Below, piece by piece: positions 29,589 to 39,052 of a stretch of DNA of 64,000 nucleotides (its first letter is position 1; every line of letters starts with the position of its first letter). Made by a program: the position numbers and the translations under genes. The notes under the pieces are model-generated. The model was not told where the DNA came from. It saw only the letters and a list, made by a program, of their open reading frames with translations, and searched no databases. Source of the DNA: Saccharopolyspora indica (GTDB lineage: Bacteria > Actinomycetota > Actinomycetes > Mycobacteriales > Pseudonocardiaceae); NCBI RefSeq assembly GCF_027853965.1, contig NZ_JAQGLB010000009.1:62001-126000 (forward strand), given 5' to 3'.

Positions 29589-29637
29589 CGCGAACGGCCC
29601 GTTCACCTCGTGCGGCGAGGTGCGCGGGCCGTTCGCG
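29589..29637. terminator. Bidirectional hairpin terminator
   Basis: CGCGAACGGCCCG (29589-29601) pairs perfectly with CGGGCCGTTCGCG (29625-29637), and inside this CACCTCG pairs with CGAGGTG around the loop TGCGG. It fills the gap between the convergent DUF5130 and receiver-like genes. No T-run on either side; in actinobacteria such hairpins often still terminate. Confidence 0.75.
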
Positions 29638-30420
29638 TCAGAGCAGGTCGAAGCTCTGGAAGTTCTGGAACATCTCGTAGGTCGACGACGTGGTGCCGAC
29701 CGCGCCGGAGCGCCGCGCCTGCTCGCCGTACTGCTGCTGGAGCTGCTGGCTGCTGAACACGATCACCGGGGTGTCCACGCCGAGGTCGCGGAGCTCGCGC
29801 AGCAGCGCGAGCCCGGCGTCCGGCCGCCACCTGCCGTTCTCCTGCCTGCCCATGTCCTCCACGATCAGCCGGTAGGGGCGCTGTGAGAGCTCGGCCAGCG
29901 CCGCGTCGGTGGTCGTGACCATGGTGACGCGCACCCCGTTGTCGCGGAGCTGCTCGGCCAGGATCGCGTGCGCCTGGGGCTTCTCGGCGACCCAGAGCAC
30001 GGCGAACGGCTCCGAGCCCACCGGTTCCCGCACCGCGGGCACCTCGCCGTGACCGTCGCCGTTGCCGGAGAGCTCCCGGTCGGGCGGCTCGCCGTTGCCC
30101 GCGACGGGGAAGTCCGGGCCGTCGGGCAGCGCGGGGACCGGGACGACCGTCTTCATCGACGGCTCCGCGACGTCGGTGCGGTCGCGCTCGGCCAGCTCCT
30201 TGCTGAGCGTGCTGAGCTGGCGCTGCAGGTCCTGGATCATCTCGTTCTGCTGGTCGTTGACCTGGTGCATGGTGAGCTTCTGGCCACCGATCTCGAACTC
30301 CAGCTCGCGCTTCTCGGCCGTGCGCAGCACGCGTCCGATGGCGCGCCGGAACACGACGATCGCCAGCAGCGCGATCAGCGGCCACATCAGCTGGGCGACC
30401 GCGGTGATCAACTCGGGCAT
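29638..30420 (-). CDS. Membrane-anchored coiled-coil protein with receiver-like domain
   Basis: A 260-residue protein. One N-terminal membrane helix (LMWPLIALLAIVVFRRAIG) is followed by a basic stretch, a coiled coil (MHQVNDQQNEMIQDLQRQLS and about 15 more residues) and a Pro/Gly-rich linker. Residues about 150-260 look like a response-regulator receiver domain: FAVLWVAEKPQAHAILAEQL, RLIVEDMGR with an Asp in the phospho-acceptor place, and DTPVIVFSSQQ. No output domain or histidine kinase is nearby. The ATG at 30420 has GGGAG five bases upstream. Family not recognised; the receiver call is by pattern only. Confidence 0.65.
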   Translation of the reverse strand: MPELITAVAQLMWPLIALLAIVVFRRAIGRVLRTAEKRELEFEIGGQKLTMHQVNDQQNEMIQDLQRQLSTLSKELAERDRTDVAEPSMKTVVPVPALPDGPDFPVAGNGEPPDRELSGNGDGHGEVPAVREPVGSEPFAVLWVAEKPQAHAILAEQLRDNGVRVTMVTTTDAALAELSQRPYRLIVEDMGRQENGRWRPDAGLALLRELRDLGVDTPVIVFSSQQLQQQYGEQARRSGAVGTTSSTYEMFQNFQSFDLL

Positions 30421-30656
30421 CGCCGCTCCCACCCCTCACGCACCAGGAACACGGCACCTTGCCCGATCACCATGCGTGCCCGAGCGGTGACTTGCAAAGA
30501 CCAGCGCCCCGAACCTCGCCCACCCGGGTGGTCGCCGAGGAGCGCCCGCCGAGGCCGCACGTGGTGAACGATGTCGGCCCCGACACGCCATCGCGTCCAG
30601 GACGAAGCGAAGGGCGCCTCCGACTGGAGACGCCCTCCGCACATCACCGGATCGGG

Positions 30657-33233
<2,577 letters not shown>

Positions 33234-33452
33234 GGATCACCTCGTTGCTCGTCGGGACTGGTTGGTCCAGGCACGCCCGGCGGCGACCTGGCGCTGGAAT
33301 CAAATCACGACCGCGCGCGGGCCCGCGCCCCGGCGTGGTGCGCGCGGAAGCCCGGCGTGTCGGGAAGATAATCGCCCTCTCCGGGGTTCATACCCTCGGC
33401 GGGTCGCATCCGAACGTGCCCGCCGACGATCCCCCGAGATCCTGGAGGCCGC

Positions 33453-34067
33453 ATGACGTCCACCGCCCGCCCCCGCGTCGACTTCTACTTCGACCCGGTG
33501 TGCCCGTTCGCCTGGGTGTCGTCGCGCTGGATCCTCGAAGTCGAGAAGGTCCGCGACATCGACCTGCACTTCCGGGTGATGAGCCTGTCGGTGCTCAACG
33601 AAGGCCGCGATCTGCCCGCGGACTACCGCGAGCTGCTGGACAACGCGTGGGGCCCGGTCCGGGTGGCCATCGCCGCGGCCAAGCACCACGGCGACGAGGT
33701 GCTGGCGCCGCTGTACACGGCGCTGGGAACCCGCCTGCACGACCGGGGCGAGAAGGACTACGCGCAGGTCATCCGCGACTCGCTGGCCGAGGCCGGGCTC
33801 CCGGAGTCGCTGGCCGACGCGGCCACCAGCACCGAGTACGACGAGGAGCTGCGCGCCAGCCACCACGCCGGCATGGACCCGGTCGGCGACGAGGTCGGCA
33901 CCCCGACCATCCACGTCGACGGAGTGGCCTTCTTCGGCCCGGTGATCACCCGCATCCCGCGAGGTGAGGACGCCGCGAAGCTGTTCGACGGCGCGCGGGC
34001 GCTGGCCTCCTACCCGTACTTCTTCGAGCTGAAGCGCACCCGCACCGAGTCGCCCCGCTTCGACTGA
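33453..34067 (+). CDS. DsbA-fold mycothiol-linked reductase-like protein (Rv2466c-like), monothiol
   Basis: A 204-residue DsbA-family thioredoxin fold, colinear with mycobacterial Rv2466c: [56 protein letters not shown] and the end [15 protein letters not shown]. Rv2466c is a mycothiol-dependent reductase with a CPWC active site. Here the motif is CPFA (Cys17, Ala20), so the resolving cysteine is missing and a monothiol (glutaredoxin-like or mycothiol-mixed-disulfide) mechanism would be needed. The change does not look like a sequencing slip since the frame is intact around it. ATG follows a GGAGG-like sequence. Confidence 0.9.
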   Translation: MTSTARPRVDFYFDPVCPFAWVSSRWILEVEKVRDIDLHFRVMSLSVLNEGRDLPADYRELLDNAWGPVRVAIAAAKHHGDEVLAPLYTALGTRLHDRGEKDYAQVIRDSLAEAGLPESLADAATSTEYDEELRASHHAGMDPVGDEVGTPTIHVDGVAFFGPVITRIPRGEDAAKLFDGARALASYPYFFELKRTRTESPRFD

Positions 34068-34168
34068 AACCTCCGGGAACGAGTTTTTCCCGGTGTTCCC
34101 AGAAGTCCTTAGGTGAGCGCGGAAACCGGTCTGAAGCGGTTTCCGCGGTCGGGACTACGCTCTGCGGC

Positions 34169-34816
34169 GTGATCCCGCACGAGTGGCCGAAGACGGAGTC
34201 CGAAGCCGTCGCGGTCCAGGAGCGCCTGCGCCCGCTGGTCCGCATCGAGGAGCCACCGCCGGTCCGCACGGCGGCGGGCCTGGACGTGGCCTACCGCGAC
34301 GAGGACGAGATCGTCGCCGTGGTCACCGTGCTGGACGTGGCGACGTTGTCCGTTGTGGACAGTGCGATCGTGCGGGGGACGGCGGAGTTCCCCTACGTCC
34401 CAGGCCTGTTCGCCTTCCGCGAGGCGCCGCCGCTGCTGGCGGCGATGGCCGAGCTGTCGGTGCGGCCGGACGTCCTGGTCTGCGACGGCCAGGGCTTGGC
34501 CCACCCGCGCCGCTTCGGCCTGGCCTGCCACCTCGGTGTCCTGACGGACCTCCCCGCGATCGGCGTGGGCAAGACGGCGATGGGCCGCTACGAGCCGCCG
34601 GGCGAGGGCCGAGGTGAGTGGTCACCGCTGCGCCTGGACGACGAAGTCGTCGGCAGGGCCCTCCGCACCCAGGACGGCGTGAAGCCGGTCTTCGTCTCGG
34701 TGGGCCACCGCTGCACCCTCGACGCGGCCTGCGACCTGGTCCTCCGCCTGACCCCGGAGCACCGCCTCCCGGAAACCACCCGAACAGCTGATCACCTGGG
34801 CCGGACGCAGCCCTGA
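34169..34816 (+). CDS. nfi: Endonuclease V (deoxyinosine repair)
   Basis: A 215-residue endonuclease V: TAAGLDVAYRDEDEIVAVVT contains the first metal-binding Asp, FPYVPGLFAFREAPPLL the conserved YxPGLLxFRE motif, and LVCDGQGLAHPRRFGLACHL the DGxGxxHPRxxG motif. It nicks DNA next to deaminated adenine. The GTG at 34169 follows TACGCT by seven bases, suggesting a leaderless message. The C-terminal HLGRTQP is repeated as a degenerate copy at 35603-35644, about 0.8 kb downstream. Confidence 0.93.
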   Translation: MIPHEWPKTESEAVAVQERLRPLVRIEEPPPVRTAAGLDVAYRDEDEIVAVVTVLDVATLSVVDSAIVRGTAEFPYVPGLFAFREAPPLLAAMAELSVRPDVLVCDGQGLAHPRRFGLACHLGVLTDLPAIGVGKTAMGRYEPPGEGRGEWSPLRLDDEVVGRALRTQDGVKPVFVSVGHRCTLDAACDLVLRLTPEHRLPETTRTADHLGRTQP

Positions 34817-34855
34817 ACAGCGCGCGAACTCGACTCCCCGCACCAGTGCATCCGG

Positions 34856-35428
34856 TCAAACGGTGAAATACCGGGTCACGAGTTCGTCGCCTGCTCCCGG
34901 GCGAGCTGCAAAGGTCTCGCGCCAGCGCAGAACTTCGTCCGCTTGGTACTGGAGCCATGCGGTGATGCTCGGCCAGGTCTCGATCACGGTCGGCTCGTCG
35001 CTCTCGTCCTCGTCATCCGATTCGCGAACCAGCCACACCGAGGGGTTCGGTTCAGCGGTCGAGGAACCGGGGATGAACTGGTACTCGTAGCCTCCGTGCC
35101 CGGTGAGCACCAGAGCTCCGCTTGCTCCCAGCTCCGTTTCTTCAAGCAGGGAAGCGGCCTCGGCCTTCAACCTCCTGCCGGTGCCGACGACGCCGAACAT
35201 GCTTCCGCTCACCCACAAACCGGGGGCCTGGCCTACGAGGCTGTAGACCTCATGCAGAGCGATCGGAATCGAAGTGACACCTTGCTCCGCCACGAACTCC
35301 GCAATCTGTGCAGCTGTGGCGCCCTTGGTGGTCTCGGGCCTCCAGCCTCGGGAGATCGTGCGATCGAAGATCGCCCGGACTTCCTCGACCGGCTCAACCG
35401 GGTTCGTCTGACTGGGCACTGCGAACAA
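34856..35428 (-). CDS. SUKH (SMI1/KNR4) family immunity protein
   Basis: A 190-residue protein with SUKH-family features: AAQIAEFVAEQGVTSIPIAL, a Gly-rich strand pair GASGALVLTGHGGYEYQFIPG, then PSVWLVRESD and SITAWLQYQADEVLRW. SUKH proteins bind and neutralise polymorphic toxins, often nucleases. It is the last gene of the minus-strand toxin/immunity cluster. The start is uncertain (TTG at 35428 or GTG at 35419) and no clear Shine-Dalgarno sequence is seen. A short frame at 35394-35555 overlaps its start. A frameshifted relative of its C-terminus lies at 37692-37792. Confidence 0.75.
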   Translation of the reverse strand: MFAVPSQTNPVEPVEEVRAIFDRTISRGWRPETTKGATAAQIAEFVAEQGVTSIPIALHEVYSLVGQAPGLWVSGSMFGVVGTGRRLKAEAASLLEETELGASGALVLTGHGGYEYQFIPGSSTAEPNPSVWLVRESDDEDESDEPTVIETWPSITAWLQYQADEVLRWRETFAARPGAGDELVTRYFTV

Positions 35429-35555
35429 CTCGGTGAGCGGTAGAACGACGCCGGGTCGTAGCCGCGGTTTCCATGTCGGACTTCGCGGATTCGACCTGCT
35501 GCACAGGACCGAGCCGCTGTTCGAGGAGCCTCGGGGACGCCTGGGAGGTTGGCAC
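35394..35555 (-). CDS. Possible short leader peptide or gene fragment (53 aa)
   Basis: GTG at 35555 is preceded by a strong AAAGGAG, better than any signal before the SUKH gene. The 53-residue product starts PTSQASPRLLEQRLGPVQQV, looks helical, then becomes Arg-rich, and its stop lies inside the SUKH gene start. It may couple translation to the SUKH gene or be the remnant of a gene whose original frame has shifted. Low confidence. Confidence 0.3.
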   Translation of the reverse strand: MPTSQASPRLLEQRLGPVQQVESAKSDMETAATTRRRSTAHRVVRSAQSDEPG

Positions 35556-35591
35556 GGGATCTCCTTTCATGACCCCTGGTTTCGAAGCGAG

Positions 35592-35644
35592 GGCAAGCCA
35601 ATTTCGTCTCGGTGGGTCACCACCTGGGCCGAACCCAGCTCTGA
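35592..35644 (+). pseudogene. Remnant of a second endonuclease V 3' end
   Basis: Read in plus frame, 35603-35644 encodes FVSVGHHLGRTQL and a stop. This equals the FVSVGH segment of nfi (34691-34708) joined directly to its last residues HLGRTQP (34793-34816); 84 bases between them are absent. The matches are 17 of 18 and 21 of 24 bases. It is a decayed partial copy that brackets the SUKH segment with nfi sequence on both sides. Confidence 0.8.
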
Positions 35645-35651
35645 GACCCGG

Positions 35652-36092
35652 TCAGTTCGACGTGCGCTCCGCGAGCCATGCCGGGGTGTTCTCCGGGTCT
35701 CGCGGGAACAGCTCCAGCTCCTGGCGGAAGCTGTCGGGCGGTGGTGGTTGCGTCCACCGCGGTTCGGCCTGCCATTCGTAGTTGACACCGATCTTGGCGA
35801 AGTGCGCCAGGTGGTACTTCACCGCGAACCAGGTTCCGCTGCCCTCGCGGTACATGCCCTGGCGGAGGTCGGCGAACTCCTGCACGAGCCACGCCGGGGC
35901 GTCCCACTCGTGGGCCTGCCCGAAGACGTTGATGAGTTGCGCGGAGACCTCGACGTAGGTGCCCACCGAGCGGAAGTCGACGAACAGCTGATCCCAGCTG
36001 GCGGGAAGGCTGTGCACCAGACGGGTGGTGATCCCCTTGATCAGCTCGTCGACCTGAGCGGGGTTCAGCGGAACTTGCCCGGGAACGGACAT
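35652..36092 (-). CDS. YezG-like immunity protein, copy 2
   Basis: A 146-residue acidic protein. Its C-terminal half (WFAVKYHLAHFAKIGVNYEW, then PRW and LELFPRDPENTPAWL) parallels the preceding gene (YHFNYEFEPEW, LEMFPRDPLAMPVWL), so the two are tandem paralogues. The pattern fits YezG/DUF600-type immunity proteins, which neutralise YeeF/LXG-type nuclease toxins. Its ATG overlaps the TGA of the previous gene by one base, so translation is coupled. Confidence 0.7.
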   Translation of the reverse strand: MSVPGQVPLNPAQVDELIKGITTRLVHSLPASWDQLFVDFRSVGTYVEVSAQLINVFGQAHEWDAPAWLVQEFADLRQGMYREGSGTWFAVKYHLAHFAKIGVNYEWQAEPRWTQPPPPDSFRQELELFPRDPENTPAWLAERTSN

Positions 36093-36562
36093 CAGTGCTT
36101 CTCCTTGCCGGCCTCGTGGACCCGATCCTTCAGCCAGACCGGCATCGCCAGCGGATCGCGCGGGAACATCTCCAGGTCTTCGACGTAGCAGCCAGCTTCG
36201 ATCGGCGGGTCCCACTCCGGCTCGAACTCGTAGTTGAAGTGGTAGTTGACCTTGGCAGGCGGGCTGATCATCACCCGCGCGGAGAACCACGCGCCGGGAT
36301 CCGGCTGGTACATGGCGGTGCGCAGCTTCGCGAGGATGACGTTGAACTCGTCGGTGGGAGTGACCTCCGGGCTGGAACCGTCCTCCATGATCACGGTGAA
36401 CGACAGGTCCTGGACCGGCACGGTCATCTTGCTCATCAGGTCGATGCGCAGCCAGCCCTCTTCCGGTGCGAGGTCCACCATCTCGTTGCAGAGGTCATTC
36501 AGCAGCTCCCGAGGATCCGGGCTGCCGGAATCCGGTGGGCCAGAGGCTGACGTTGCGTTCAT
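36092..36562 (-). CDS. YezG-like immunity protein, copy 1
   Basis: A 156-residue protein of the same family as the next gene: LLNDLCNEMVDLAPEEGWLR, then VPVQDLSFTVIMEDG, WFSARVMISPPAKVNYHFNY and LEMFPRDPLAMPVWLKDRV. The ATG at 36562 was chosen because AGGAG lies nine bases before it; an in-frame ATG six codons upstream lacks such a signal. Member of the toxin-island immunity array. Confidence 0.7.
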   Translation of the reverse strand: MNATSASGPPDSGSPDPRELLNDLCNEMVDLAPEEGWLRIDLMSKMTVPVQDLSFTVIMEDGSSPEVTPTDEFNVILAKLRTAMYQPDPGAWFSARVMISPPAKVNYHFNYEFEPEWDPPIEAGCYVEDLEMFPRDPLAMPVWLKDRVHEAGKEKH

Positions 36563-36644
36563 CGTTGAAGCTCCTGACATTGACTACGAGGTTGCCGTCG
36601 ACATCCCGCTCCAGCCACCTTGCCGAGAAGCGCGAGAAGCCAGT

Positions 36645-36659
36645 GGGAAAAATTTTCCC
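36645..36659. promoter_or_regulatory. Palindrome GGGAAAAATTTTCCC upstream of the YezG pair
   Basis: A perfect 15-base palindrome lies about 83 bases upstream of the YezG-like start in an otherwise plain gap (36563-36718). It could be an operator or part of a hairpin. No regulator can be named. Confidence 0.4.
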
Positions 36660-36718
36660 GCAAAGCATGGCAGCGCATGCCGCGGTCGCGGAATGCGCTG
36701 CTCCCTTTGTGGTGGTAT

Positions 36719-37576
36719 TCAGCTGGATTCGTCGGCGGTCTGCACCCAGAAATCGTTGACGAAGTTCCGCGGCAGGTATTCGGATTCCACATCGATGGGG
36801 ATCCCCAAGTCGCGGGCGACGGCTGCGAGAGCCGTCGGGCCTGGTGCGAAGAACCCATCAGGGGAGTTCAACCGCTCGTTGTTCGCGGTCCAGAAGCGCT
36901 GGTGCAGCTCGACCGCTTCGGCGAGATCCGCGTTGAACTGCCCGGATTCCCTCCGGGCCAGGCTGAACAGCAGCTTCATCGACGGGTAGTAGCGCAGCAG
37001 TGCGATTTCCGGAGTGGAGTTGGTCAGCCGCGCGGGATCTGTCAGTTCGATGCTTCGGTTGATCTTCTCGTACAGATCTTCGCCGTTGGTGAAAAAGGCC
37101 TTGAGCGCATCGATCCAGGCGTAGATGTATTCGTCGTACTGTCCGGCCGCCCGGAGCGTTTCATCAGGGGTCCGGCAGAGGTCGGACACGAGGTTGCGAG
37201 CTCTGCAGATCGTCGCGGTCCACAGTGCCTGCAGCCATGCTGCCGGTGTGTGATTGTGCGTGGGGCCGATCGGGGTGAGGGTGATGTTCGTTCGGATGAT
37301 GTAGTCGAACTGCTCACCGGTGTTGTTCGCACCTTCGAACAGAGCTCCGCCGGCACGCGCGGCGACGAGAAGGCTCGAATAGGTTTCGAACCGCTCGGCG
37401 TTCGGGTCGAGCTGCAGCTGCCATTGGGTGATCTGCAGGGACTGCTGTGCGATGTTCAGCGCCAGCGCCGGGGCCTTCGTGAGGTTTTCGTAGAATCTGT
37501 CCACGTTCCGGGACAGGGCTTCGATCCTCGTCTCAAGGCCGTCGAGGTTCTGCGGGGGGCGCTTGATTTCAGTCAT
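36719..37576 (-). CDS. Imm49 family immunity protein, copy 2
   Basis: A 285-residue all-helical protein of the Imm49 type: LALNIAQQSLQITQWQLQLD, AWLQALWTATICRARNLVSD, YDEYIYAWIDALKAFF, then the Imm49-like ending GPTALAAVARDLGIPIDVES with EYLPRNFV. A paralogue with matching segments (DYIYSWVATLQAYF, LDVESDYLP) lies upstream at 38192-39052. Imm49 proteins are predicted to inhibit polymorphic toxins; the toxin partner is presumably the large protein at the head of the cluster or a lost relative. Confidence 0.85.
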   Translation of the reverse strand: MTEIKRPPQNLDGLETRIEALSRNVDRFYENLTKAPALALNIAQQSLQITQWQLQLDPNAERFETYSSLLVAARAGGALFEGANNTGEQFDYIIRTNITLTPIGPTHNHTPAAWLQALWTATICRARNLVSDLCRTPDETLRAAGQYDEYIYAWIDALKAFFTNGEDLYEKINRSIELTDPARLTNSTPEIALLRYYPSMKLLFSLARRESGQFNADLAEAVELHQRFWTANNERLNSPDGFFAPGPTALAAVARDLGIPIDVESEYLPRNFVNDFWVQTADESS

Positions 37577-37673
37577 TGCTTGTCCTTACCTCGGCCGAAG
37601 ATCGAAGCGTCGGCGTTGACCGGCCCTCGAGCTTGAACTCGATTTTTGGTCAACCGGTGCGGAATCGTTCGTA

Positions 37674-37713
37674 CCTGTGCTGCGCGAGCTGTCAGGGGCT
37701 CGCGCAGCACAGG
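37674..37713. terminator. Perfect 16-base-pair hairpin
   Basis: CCTGTGCTGCGCGAGC at 37674-37689 is exactly complementary to 37698-37713, with an 8-base loop. It lies after the YwqK gene and the SUKH fragment, in the minus-strand operon, and could terminate or stabilise the upstream mRNA. No T-run follows. Confidence 0.6.
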
Positions 37714-37792
37714 GCTTCGCCGGCCTGACGCTGGAACCACGCGGTGATGCTCGGCCGAGCTCCGAGCGCTGCGGCTCGTCTTCAGGGGCTGA
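37692..37792 (-). pseudogene. Frameshifted C-terminal fragment of a SUKH-type immunity gene
   Basis: Directly after the YwqK stop the minus strand encodes EDEP and then, after a frame change, PSITAWFQRQAGEALCCASP and a stop. The intact SUKH gene reads DEPTVIETWPSITAWLQYQADEV at the same place. The DNA matches (for example GCGGTGATGCTCGGCC is shared on the plus strand). It is a decayed immunity gene end. Confidence 0.75.
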
Positions 37793-38140
37793 TCACCCCG
37801 CGTCTTCCCGGGTCACGTTGCCGGCGGTGTCGAAGCCACGACGGCGGAGGATTCGGCCACCGTCGCTGAACTCGATCTCGCGCACCAGTCGTCCGTCCGG
37901 ATCCCATGTGCGGTGCACTCCGATCGGGACGCCCTGCCGGAACAGGCCCTCGGCGCGCTTGCTGCCGTCCGTGTACCACTCCTGGTCGGGGCCGTCCTGA
38001 AGGCCATTCGCATAGCTGGTCAGCGAAATCAGGGTTCCGTCCGGCAATTCGTCCACGGACTCCCCGGTGAATCGCTTCCCCTCGTAGAGCACAGGGCCAC
38101 AGGGTTCGCCGTCGAGATCGTCCTCGTTCACGCGGATCAA
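37793..38140 (-). CDS. YwqK-type MORN-repeat antitoxin/immunity protein
   Basis: A 115-residue protein with three MORN-like repeats: YANGLQDGPDQEWYTDGSKR, EGLFRQGVPIGVHRTWDPDG, and REIEFSDGGRILRRRGFD. This matches the YwqK family, annotated as toxin-antitoxin or immunity partners of LXG-type toxins. It lies between the two Imm49 genes in the minus-strand operon. Confidence 0.85.
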   Translation of the reverse strand: MIRVNEDDLDGEPCGPVLYEGKRFTGESVDELPDGTLISLTSYANGLQDGPDQEWYTDGSKRAEGLFRQGVPIGVHRTWDPDGRLVREIEFSDGGRILRRRGFDTAGNVTREDAG

Positions 38141-38191
38141 TCGGACTTCCTTCGGTCTTCGCCTCGACTGCTCCGCATCGGTTCCGCGAGC

Positions 38192-39052
38192 TCAGAACCG
38201 GAATTCCGTGATCCAGCTTCCGCGGATGAGGTTGATCGGGAGGTAGTCGGATTCGACGTCGAGCGTGAAGCCCAGATCGCGGGCGACGGAGACCATGGCC
38301 AGCGGTCCTGGCGCGATGTACCCGACAGGGTTCGTTCGGGCTCTGGAGTCGGCTGTCCAGAATTCCCGGTGTGCTTCCAGCGTTTCGCGAAGCACGTCGT
38401 TGAACCCGGATTCGTCATTGCTCGCCAACTGCAGGAAGAGCAGCAGTTGTGGCCGAACGACCTTGTTGAGCAAATCCGGGTGGGTTTTCGTCGCGTTTTC
38501 CGGGGACAGCAGGCGAGTGGTTTCCTGGAGGAGTCGGGGAACGTTCTCCTGGTCTCCCCGGAAATATGCTTGAAGGGTTGCGACCCACGAATAGATGTAG
38601 TCGTCGAAGTTGTCAGAATTGGTGCGGAGCGTGCTCTCTCCGACACCGCACAGGGAACGGATCCGATCGTGGTCCCGACAGGTCGTGGCAAGCCAAAGCG
38701 CGGTCTGCCAGCGAGCCGGATCGCTGGCAGTGCTGGGGCCCGTGGCGGGAACTCCGATCTCCCGCTGGTCGATCAGGCATTCAACCTGGTCGGCTTCCGC
38801 CGTAGCCGCGGCGAAGATCGCTGAAGACACCTGTGTGGCGTGTGTGAAGCTGACCCAGGTGTCCAGCTTGTCGGCTGTCGGGTCGATGGCGCACTGGTTG
38901 CCGAGCCGCATGAGTGCGATGTCGAGCAGGCTCGTCAGTCGCGAGGCGTTGCGTTCGACTTTGGGAAGGTTGCGCTCGAAGCTCGCCGCGAGCCCGGGCG
39001 CGTTCTCCGCGGCGAACGCGGTGTCGATGGGGTGGCGCTCAACGACTGTCAT
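38192..39052 (-). CDS. Imm49 family immunity protein, copy 1
   Basis: A 286-residue Imm49-type protein and the first gene after the toxin. Its ATG shares the A of the toxin's TGA stop (TGATG), so it is translationally coupled, as expected for the cognate immunity protein. Visible: RWQTALWLATTCRDHDRIRS, DYIYSWVATLQAYF, and PGPLAMVSVARDLGFTLDVE with SDYLPINLI. A GTG one codon upstream is also possible. Confidence 0.88.
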   Translation of the reverse strand: MTVVERHPIDTAFAAENAPGLAASFERNLPKVERNASRLTSLLDIALMRLGNQCAIDPTADKLDTWVSFTHATQVSSAIFAAATAEADQVECLIDQREIGVPATGPSTASDPARWQTALWLATTCRDHDRIRSLCGVGESTLRTNSDNFDDYIYSWVATLQAYFRGDQENVPRLLQETTRLLSPENATKTHPDLLNKVVRPQLLLFLQLASNDESGFNDVLRETLEAHREFWTADSRARTNPVGYIAPGPLAMVSVARDLGFTLDVESDYLPINLIRGSWITEFRF

